Made by a program: the position numbers and the translations under genes. This document shows positions 1 through 4,608 of a stretch of 8,094 nt of DNA, piece after piece. Origin of the DNA: Puniceicoccales bacterium (lineage in GTDB: Bacteria; Verrucomicrobiota; Verrucomicrobiia; Opitutales; LL51); the NCBI GenBank assembly GCA_031278845.1, contig JAITJQ010000006.1:1-8094 (forward strand). Direction: 5' to 3'. Numbering within the stretch: the stretch's first letter is position 1; every line of letters begins with the position of its first letter. Under the pieces are notes generated by a model. It did no database searches. It was not told where the DNA came from and worked only from the letters and a program-made list of their open reading frames with translations.

Positions 1-28
1 AGACTCTTTGACTTGTTTTTCCTTTAGT

Positions 29-71
29 TGCCGGGCAAACCCTGCGCAAATTGCGCAGGGTTTGCCCGGCA
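29..71. repeat. Palindrome module A, 21-bp arms
   Basis: The arms at 29-49 and 51-71 are perfect reverse complements separated by a single A at 50, giving an almost uninterrupted 43-base palindrome. It starts TGCCGGGCAAACCCTGCGC. No second copy is visible in the window. It is followed by TTAATTTTTCTTTTCTT, a T-rich tract starting two bases after the stem, so it could also act as a rho-independent terminator for a gene entering from the left. Confidence 0.9.
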
Positions 72-96
72 CTTAATTTTTCTTTTCTTAAATTAG

Positions 97-123
97 CAGC
101 CCCGCGGCTTCGCCGCGGGGCTG
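97..123. repeat. Palindrome module B, 12-bp GC-rich arms, TTC loop
   Basis: The arms CAGCCCCGCGGC (97-108) and GCCGCGGGGCTG (112-123) pair perfectly around a TTC loop. The stem is almost all G/C, in strong contrast with the AT-rich coding DNA nearby. No T-run follows it, which argues against a plain terminator role on the plus strand. On the minus strand it would be followed by AATTTAAGAAAAG, also not a T-run. Confidence 0.88.
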
Positions 124-136
124 GCCTCTGGCCCCT

Positions 137-176
137 GCGGATTGATCCAGTGGCGGATGCCACTGGATCAATCCGC
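137..176. repeat. Palindrome module C, 18-bp arms, GGAT loop
   Basis: The arms at 137-154 (GCGGATTGATCCAGTGGC) and 159-176 are perfect reverse complements around a GGAT loop. A second copy occurs in inverted orientation at 8012-8050, where the outer 14 bp of the stem are intact but the inner stem has diverged. Together with module D it forms a composite unit at 137-208. Confidence 0.92.
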
Positions 177-187
177 TAAAACCAGGT

Positions 188-208
188 CCAGGAGGCGGTG
201 CCTCCTGG
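188..208. repeat. Palindrome module D, 9-bp arms, GGT loop
   Basis: The arms CCAGGAGGC (188-196) and GCCTCCTGG (200-208) flank a GGT loop. The same module, loop included and inverted as ACC, lies at 7981-8001. The C-to-D linker (TAAAACCAGGT here, AAAACCAGGT on the complementary strand of the other copy) is also conserved, so the two copies share ancestry and are not independently formed stems. Confidence 0.92.
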
Positions 209-214
209 TAGGGG

Positions 215-241
215 TTGCAAGGGGAAGAATTCCCCTTGCAA
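215..241. repeat. Palindrome module E, 12-bp arms, GAA loop
   Basis: The arms TTGCAAGGGGAA (215-226) and TTCCCCTTGCAA (230-241) pair perfectly around GAA. It is the last hairpin before the glycosyltransferase gene, ending 41 bases before its GTG. No second copy is seen in the window. Confidence 0.88.
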
Positions 242-282
242 TAAAGCTTTGACTATTTTTCATTTACGCGTTCATTTTTGCC

Positions 283-1359
283 GTGCTACTGTCGGTTATT
301 GTTCCCATCTACTGTAAGCCGCCTCAATTTTTACGGGAGTGCATTGAAAGCATTCTTAGGCAAACCTTAAATGATTTCGAATTAATTTTAATCGATGACG
401 CATCCCCGGATAACCCCATGGAATTATTGGAGGGATATGCATTTAGAGATCGGCGAATCAAACTGATTCATTTGCCTCAAAATCGCGGTGTAGCTGCTGC
501 GCGCAACGCTGGGTTACACATTGCACGTGGAAAATATATTTCATTTATCGATGCGGACGATATCGTGGATGCTTCGTACTTTGAAACTTTGATTACGATT
601 GCCGAACAATTTTCTCTGGATATCGTCGCGGCCCATACCAATGATTTTCGAACGACGGAACAATTAAAACCCATTCATCCATTTCGTTTGGATATAAAAA
701 TCAAAAATATTCCGTTGCGCAGGCTTAGCGTTCAGCATTTTATTTGTCGACTTTTCCGTCGCTCTGTGATTAAATCGCTTGCCTTCGACGAACGCTTACA
801 TACGGGAGAGGATATTCTTTTCATTCATTGGGCGATGTTTGTTGCAACGAGGTGTATAGAAATTCGATACTGCGGCTATTACTATCGCCATCCGTCGGAA
901 CATTTAATGCAAAACTACTGCAAAAATTTTATTACTTTCCCAAACGAGCAGGTGTCATTGGGGAAAAAAATTTCGGAAATGCTACACCTGATTGCCCAAT
1001 TTTGCGAATTAAAAAAATTTTCCAAAAATCGAGAAGATACGAAATTTATTCATTATTTCTCGCTGCGTCGCTTTCTACGCTACTCTAATTTCATTTGGAA
1101 ATTGGAAGGAAAAAAGGATCAAGAAATTTATTGGCAAAAGTTTTGCGTTTTATTTTTTGAAAAATTTTTCGGTGAAATGAGAGAAATTTTCTGTTTCACC
1201 ACCTATATCCGCTGGATATTTTCGCGGCCGAGCCCTTTTTGGGGAATACGTTTCTTCCTCTATTTGGCGCGTGCTTTTTGGGAGTTGTATCATGTGGAGC
1301 AAAATTTTTACCGTCTCGTGCGAATTTTTAGACTTGCCTGGAAAGGCTATGTATGCTAA
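283..1359 (+). CDS. Family 2 glycosyltransferase (GT-A fold)
   Basis: Probable transferase that moves a sugar from a nucleotide-sugar donor to a glycan acceptor, most likely on the cytoplasmic face of the membrane. The N-terminal 180 residues carry the GT2 signature: SVIVPIY (4-10), IDDAS (37-41), the NRGVAAARNAG stretch (67-77), the donor/metal site DADD (90-93), CRLFRR (155-160) and the catalytic-base-type GED (175-177). The remainder to residue 358 is rich in Phe, Trp, Lys and Arg and resembles no domain I know; its basic aromatic end (about 305-350) may sit on the membrane. The start is GTG, with no clear Shine-Dalgarno; it lies just three codons before the SVIVP strand, as usual in the family, so the protein looks complete. 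The end overlaps the next gene by 7 bases. Acceptor and donor cannot be told from sequence. Confidence 0.9.
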   Translation: MLLSVIVPIYCKPPQFLRECIESILRQTLNDFELILIDDASPDNPMELLEGYAFRDRRIKLIHLPQNRGVAAARNAGLHIARGKYISFIDADDIVDASYFETLITIAEQFSLDIVAAHTNDFRTTEQLKPIHPFRLDIKIKNIPLRRLSVQHFICRLFRRSVIKSLAFDERLHTGEDILFIHWAMFVATRCIEIRYCGYYYRHPSEHLMQNYCKNFITFPNEQVSLGKKISEMLHLIAQFCELKKFSKNREDTKFIHYFSLRRFLRYSNFIWKLEGKKDQEIYWQKFCVLFFEKFFGEMREIFCFTTYIRWIFSRPSPFWGIRFFLYLARAFWELYHVEQNFYRLVRIFRLAWKGYVC

Positions 1360-2120
1360 AAATCATAATTAATGCGGACGATCTCGGTGGGTTTCAAGGG
1401 TGTAACGATGCCGTTTTTGAATTGATGGCAAAGGGAAAAATTTCGAGTAGTACGCTTATGGCAAACGGTCCATTTTTTACGGATGCGGTTATGCGTGCTA
1501 AAAATTTCCACCAGTGTTCCTTCGGCGTACACCTCAATATTTCGCAATTTTTTCCATTGATTCCCGATAGAGCCTTTCAAGAATTCGGTATACTCGATTC
1601 CAACGGTGCCTTCCGCTATCGCAAATTGATTATCCCAACGGGGGGATTAATCCGAGCCATTCAGCGGGAATGGGAAGCCCAGATTGCTAAAATTCGCGAT
1701 TCTGGGATTACAATTACCCATATCGATTCCCACCAACACGTCCATACACGCCTTTGGATGTATCCGATTCTGAAGTTTATTTGCGAAAAATTTAATATAA
1801 AAAAAATTCGCTCTAAATTTGGACGCCATGAATTATCGCGGAGTGGCCATTTTCTGAAACGTATCGTTCGCCAAGTTCGCGGAGTGCCCCATCGCGTGAT
1901 TCAAACAAAGATGCTAGGCTTACACTCTACCGATCATTTCGCCTGTCTCGGCGATGGATTGGATTTCCTCTCCTACAAAAAAATCACTGCCGATCTGACC
2001 ATCGAACTCATGTGCCATCCCGGCGTACCCCATTTTGAAAGCGATTTACCCACTTTGCACAGTAATTATGAAAGTAAAATATGCTCACCTTTTCGGCTTA
2101 TTTCCTACCGTGAATTGTGA
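1353..2120 (+). CDS. ChbG/HpnK (YdjC) family carbohydrate deacetylase
   Basis: Probable metal-dependent deacetylase removing an acetyl group from an N-acetylated sugar. Visible motifs fit the YdjC-like family: NADDLG (7-12) with the paired Asp, GVHLN (58-62), the metal-binding IDSHQHVH (124-131), and MCHPG (220-224) near the C-terminus. At 255 residues it is a normal single-domain length. The ATG overlaps the stop of the glycosyltransferase (1353-1359), so the two are probably translationally coupled; a weak GGAAAGG lies at 1340-1346. The pairing suggests that the transferase adds an N-acetylated sugar and this enzyme deacetylates it, as HpnK-type or envelope-glycan enzymes do. Family assignment is firm; substrate is inference, and chitooligosaccharide or hopanoid substrates are equally open. 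Confidence 0.9.
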   Translation: MLKIIINADDLGGFQGCNDAVFELMAKGKISSSTLMANGPFFTDAVMRAKNFHQCSFGVHLNISQFFPLIPDRAFQEFGILDSNGAFRYRKLIIPTGGLIRAIQREWEAQIAKIRDSGITITHIDSHQHVHTRLWMYPILKFICEKFNIKKIRSKFGRHELSRSGHFLKRIVRQVRGVPHRVIQTKMLGLHSTDHFACLGDGLDFLSYKKITADLTIELMCHPGVPHFESDLPTLHSNYESKICSPFRLISYREL

Positions 2121-2151
2121 AATGTGGAATTAATGTGCCATAAAATAATGG

Positions 2152-2175
2152 GAGGTGGGGAAATTTCTCCACCTC
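2152..2175. terminator. Palindrome in convergent intergenic region, possible terminator
   Basis: GAGGTGGGGAAA (2152-2163) pairs with TTTCTCCACCTC (2164-2175) with a single G·T mismatch. It lies between the converging deacetylase gene and the first exported paralogue. Read on the minus strand, the stem is followed by CCATTATTTTATGG, which is T-rich but broken. On the plus strand no T-run follows. It is a reasonable but unproven terminator, better placed for the minus-strand gene. Confidence 0.4.
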
Positions 2176-2195
2176 GTAACTGTGAAATCCTTGTC

Positions 2196-2224
2196 GAAAC
2201 GTGGGGCATGACACCCCTCGTTTC
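2196..2224. terminator. Second stem-loop beyond the exported-protein gene
   Basis: GAAACG (2196-2201) pairs with CGTTTC (2219-2224). After one T-T mismatch the stem continues with GGGG (2203-2206) against CCCC (2214-2217), leaving a seven-base loop. It sits 27 bases past the stop codon of the minus-strand paralogue. No T-run follows on either strand, so it may stabilise the 3' end rather than terminate. Confidence 0.35.
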
Positions 2225-2251
2225 ACTTCGGAATGGATATATTTTTGAGAA

Positions 2252-3187
2252 TTATGAATCATTTTGTGCGTCGATGATGCCACAAATTCCTTGTGCTATC
2301 TCATCGAGTCCCTGTTCGACACATCTTCCAAAGAAGAGACCTAGCGCACCGCTCAGTGTGTGCAAGATACCTTTTGTGAGATTTTTCTTATTCTCTTTTG
2401 TGAGCCTTTTACACCAGCCACAACAACCCGTTGCCACTTCGGCTACCTCATCGCCTTGCAAATATTCAAACATGGCCAACTTCAACGCGGGAATGATTTC
2501 TTCGAGTAAGTAATCACAGTACGCTTCCAATTGTTCGATTACTTCGTCGGGAATATTGCCCATAATCAGTACTTGGATGACCTGACGAATTTCACGCATA
2601 ATCTTGTGCTTAATTTGATTAACAAGACCATCCTTTCCTGTAATGGCATCAGTGGCGTAACCGTAAATGGCAACGGCTTCGCGTGGAGAATGCAGACCGC
2701 GTACGATATGCTGGAATGTTTCGTGATCTACAAATGAAAAATTAAACAATTCTTCCAAAGAACATTCATTAACGCCTCCTTCCCTAAGCGCCTGTTTGAA
2801 TCCATTCAGTGTTATAGCGGCAAAGACCGGCAAAGTTTCGTGAAGTTGATCCTGGATCCCATTGTGCATTATCAGCGCCAACCTTCGTTCCCGCTGACCA
2901 GTTGATAGCAAGCTCTTTTCGTCCAACGAACTCAAAGTGCCGGTTATCGTAGGCTTTCGCCGGCCCATTCTCGCCGTCGAATCCGCACAATGTGTTATAA
3001 ACGCAGGAGTATAACCCCGATAAGGATTCGGATAGTCTGGCCCAAACTCACCGAAACTAAACGCTTCCAGACGAGTTTCTTTGCTAGAAGGATACTCCAT
3101 CGAATCACTAGCACGAGCGTCACTGTAGGAGAATACACTTCCACCCAGTGCCGCTAACAATAAACGAATTTTAGTATTTGTTTTCAT
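2252..3187 (-). CDS. Exported protein of unknown family, CCGWC motif (paralogue 1)
   Basis: I do not recognise the family. The 311-residue product has a clear Sec-type signal peptide: basic KTNTKIR, a hydrophobic LLLAALGG core and a likely cut after ARA (about residue 27). Residues 30-78 share little with its neighbour. Residues 79-311 align without a gap to residues 65-297 of the paralogue, about 61% identical by hand count. Conserved blocks are EGGVNECSLEELF (136-148), VAIYG-ATDAI (172-182), NIPDEVIEQLEAY (211-223), DEVAEVAT-CCGWC (246-259) and AQGICGII (298-305). Five cysteines (142, 255, 256, 259, 302) are shared. I chose the ATG at 3187 over a TTG at 3199 because the paralogue starts at the same MKTNTKIR. 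There is no good Shine-Dalgarno. Secretion is well supported; function is unknown. Confidence 0.85.
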   Translation of the reverse strand: MKTNTKIRLLLAALGGSVFSYSDARASDSMEYPSSKETRLEAFSFGEFGPDYPNPYRGYTPAFITHCADSTARMGRRKPTITGTLSSLDEKSLLSTGQRERRLALIMHNGIQDQLHETLPVFAAITLNGFKQALREGGVNECSLEELFNFSFVDHETFQHIVRGLHSPREAVAIYGYATDAITGKDGLVNQIKHKIMREIRQVIQVLIMGNIPDEVIEQLEAYCDYLLEEIIPALKLAMFEYLQGDEVAEVATGCCGWCKRLTKENKKNLTKGILHTLSGALGLFFGRCVEQGLDEIAQGICGIIDAQNDS

Positions 3188-3197
3188 AACAACCCAC

Positions 3198-3203
3198 AAT
3201 ATA
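3198..3203 (-). promoter_or_regulatory. Possible -10 box of paralogue 1
   Basis: TATATT on the minus strand ends 10 bases before the ATG at 3187, and a weak TTAAAA lies 16 bases upstream of it as a possible -35. If used, the leader would be only a few bases long. The region is AT-rich, so chance matches are easy; the only support is a similar box at the same place in the paralogue. Confidence 0.25.
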
Positions 3204-3252
3204 AAGATATTTTGTGGATTTTTAATCGAATTTTACACGCAAAGGGCTTATT

Positions 3253-3284
3253 AAGATATTAATCTCCATCTAAACTAATATCTT
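3253..3284. repeat. 9-bp inverted repeat between the two exported paralogues
   Basis: AAGATATTA (3253-3261) and TAATATCTT (3276-3284) are perfect reverse complements with a 14-base spacer. The element lies downstream of paralogue 2 and about 66 bases upstream of the paralogue 1 start. No T-run follows it on the minus strand, so a protein-binding operator or a weak transcript stem are both possible. The matching region upstream of paralogue 2 lacks the symmetry. Confidence 0.4.
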
Positions 3285-3354
3285 TCGCGAAAAACAAACA
3301 AACATTTACAAACAGAATTAATCGTACTAGCAGAGGCTAATTTTCGCAAAAAAT

Positions 3355-4248
3355 TTATGACCCATTCTGTGCGTTGATAATACCACAAATTCCTTGTGCT
3401 AACTCATCGGCTCCGTGCTCGAACCCATCTCCAAAGATGCGACCTAGCATGGCACCCAACATGTGACAGATGCCCATTGTGAGATTTTTCTTATTCTCTT
3501 TTGTGAGCTTTCTACACCAGCCGCAACAACTCGTTGCCACTTCGGCCACCTCGTCGCTTCGTAAAATTTCAAATATAGCCCGCTTCAAATCGGGGCAGAT
3601 CCCCCTGAGTAGGTGATCGACGTACGCTTCCAATTGCTCAATCACTTCGTCAGGAATATTGGGTGTGATTAGTAATTGGATGATCATGAGAATTTCATCC
3701 ATAATATTGCGTTTTATACGATTAATAATGCCGTCACGCCCCATAATGGCATCTGTAGCAAAGCCGTAAATGGCAACGGATTCGCGCGGAGGACGTCGGT
3801 CACGCGTAACATATTGGAATGTATCGGAATCCATAAGCGAAAGCGTAAACAACTCTTCCAGGGAACATTCATTAACGCCTCCTTCCTTAATCGCCCGTTT
3901 GAATCCCGTCAGCGTTAGATCGACAAAGGCCGGCAATGCATCCCAGAAATGCTTCTTGATCAAAATGGGTATTGCCCGAGCCAACCCCTGTTCCTGTTGA
4001 CCAGTTGATCTTAAATCATCATTGTCTAATCGACTAAAAACACCGGTTAACGTAGGATTCCGCGATAAACTATGGTGGGGCGGCGGAGGTGGATCGAACG
4101 CTCTCCGGGCAGTAAACTTACTGGGAGTTGTTTCGCATAAATAACGCTCCCCTAAACCCTCTGAATCACTAGCATGAACGCCACTGTAGGGAAATAGATT
4201 TCCTCCCAGTGCCGCTAACAATAAACGAATTTTAGTATTTGTTTTCAT
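3355..4248 (-). CDS. Exported protein of unknown family, CCGWC motif (paralogue 2)
   Basis: Paralogue of the gene at 2252-3187, in tandem on the same strand with a 167-base gap. The 297-residue product starts with the same 16 residues and has a similar signal peptide, with likely cleavage after VHA (about residue 27). A diverged segment follows (30-64) that includes five consecutive prolines (53-57), then the conserved core from 65 to the end. The core keeps EGGVNECSLEELF (122-134), NIPDEVIEQLEAY (197-209), CCGWC (241-245) with LTKENKKNLT (248-257), and AQGICGII (284-291). The C-terminal 40 residues form a Gly-rich hydrophobic helix-like stretch. The ATG follows an AT-rich leader with no Shine-Dalgarno. 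Family unknown; periplasmic, surface or secreted location is inferred. Confidence 0.85.
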   Translation of the reverse strand: MKTNTKIRLLLAALGGNLFPYSGVHASDSEGLGERYLCETTPSKFTARRAFDPPPPPHHSLSRNPTLTGVFSRLDNDDLRSTGQQEQGLARAIPILIKKHFWDALPAFVDLTLTGFKRAIKEGGVNECSLEELFTLSLMDSDTFQYVTRDRRPPRESVAIYGFATDAIMGRDGIINRIKRNIMDEILMIIQLLITPNIPDEVIEQLEAYVDHLLRGICPDLKRAIFEILRSDEVAEVATSCCGWCRKLTKENKKNLTMGICHMLGAMLGRIFGDGFEHGADELAQGICGIINAQNGS

Positions 4249-4253
4249 GATAA

Positions 4254-4259
4254 ATTATA
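4254..4259 (-). promoter_or_regulatory. Possible -10 box of paralogue 2
   Basis: A perfect TATAAT on the minus strand ends five bases before the ATG (4246-4248). Transcription starting at the usual distance would begin at or next to the start codon, giving a leaderless message. No convincing -35 lies 16 to 19 bases upstream, and the surroundings are AT-rich. Confidence 0.3.
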
Positions 4260-4565
4260 ATATATTTTTTCGGGATTTAATTGGAAATTTACATAAAAGT
4301 GCCGCTTAGGCCTATCCTCTCCCTTTGAGCTGATATCCAAAAAATAAACAGATATTTAAGCAGAATTTATCGCATTAACGGAAGCCATTTCCTGAAAAAC
4401 CTTCTTCGTTTGTAATGCTTATTGCTTGGGCAGTTTTTAGGCATTTGAAACATTTTAAAACTCCTTTCCATCTCTGGATAGTAGTATAAGTTTTATCAAT
4501 TAATAATCAACACTTTTTTTATGATTTTTAAAGTTTTTTGTATCTTTTAAAACTTAAATTTTTGG

Positions 4566-4594
4566 TTGCGAAAAATATCATCATTTCTTATTAT
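4566..4594 (+). promoter_or_regulatory. Possible sigma-70-type promoter of the protease gene
   Basis: TTGCGA (4566-4571, four of six to the -35 consensus) and TATTAT (4589-4594, five of six to the -10) are separated by exactly 17 bases. Transcription would start near 4601, leaving a leader of about eight bases before the ATG at 4609, or almost none before the in-frame TTG at 4603. No Shine-Dalgarno is present. Confidence 0.4.
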
Positions 4595-4608
4595 GCAACG
4601 CATTGCCA

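Larger units (their letters stand above)
1..282. other. Gene-free left region holding five consecutive hairpins
   Basis: No convincing coding region is seen here. Between 29 and 241 there are five separate perfect inverted repeats, each with a loop of 1 to 4 bases, listed individually below. They are far more GC-rich than the flanking genes. The array is bracketed by a near-identical direct repeat at 6-26 and 247-266 (CTTTGACT, then TTTTTC, then TTTA, with about three differences). A TTGACT at 249-254 would serve as a -35 box for the downstream glycosyltransferase, but I see no good -10 at the right distance. The gene upstream of the array lies outside the window, so terminator activity for it can be neither shown nor excluded. 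Confidence 0.8.
4249..4608. promoter_or_regulatory. Divergent AT-rich intergenic region
   Basis: This 360-base gap separates the minus-strand exported gene from the plus-strand protease and must hold promoters for both. Its left part, to about 4400, resembles the region upstream of paralogue 1 (3188-3354) in short blocks such as GCTTA, the CTCC...GATATC stretch and the GCAGAATTTATCG-like segment, so the duplication included upstream DNA. The right part is very AT-rich and holds a small inverted repeat, AAGTTTT (4531-4537) with AAAACTT (4549-4555). I see no gene or RNA here. Confidence 0.6.

Noticed and set aside
1..282. CRISPR array
   Set aside because: The five hairpins differ from each other in sequence and size and are not equally spaced; no repeat-spacer pattern and no cas gene is present.
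2410..2490. CCGWC as a thioredoxin-like active site or a zinc finger
   Set aside because: The spacing C-C-G-W-C gives a Gly-Trp pair between two cysteines, but no thioredoxin fold context or second cysteine pair at a suitable distance is visible, so no function is assigned.
2124..2513. Plus-strand open frame of 129 codons opposite the first exported gene
   Set aside because: It lies antisense to a conserved paralogous protein with a signal peptide; its translation has low-complexity Ser/Pro stretches and no family features.
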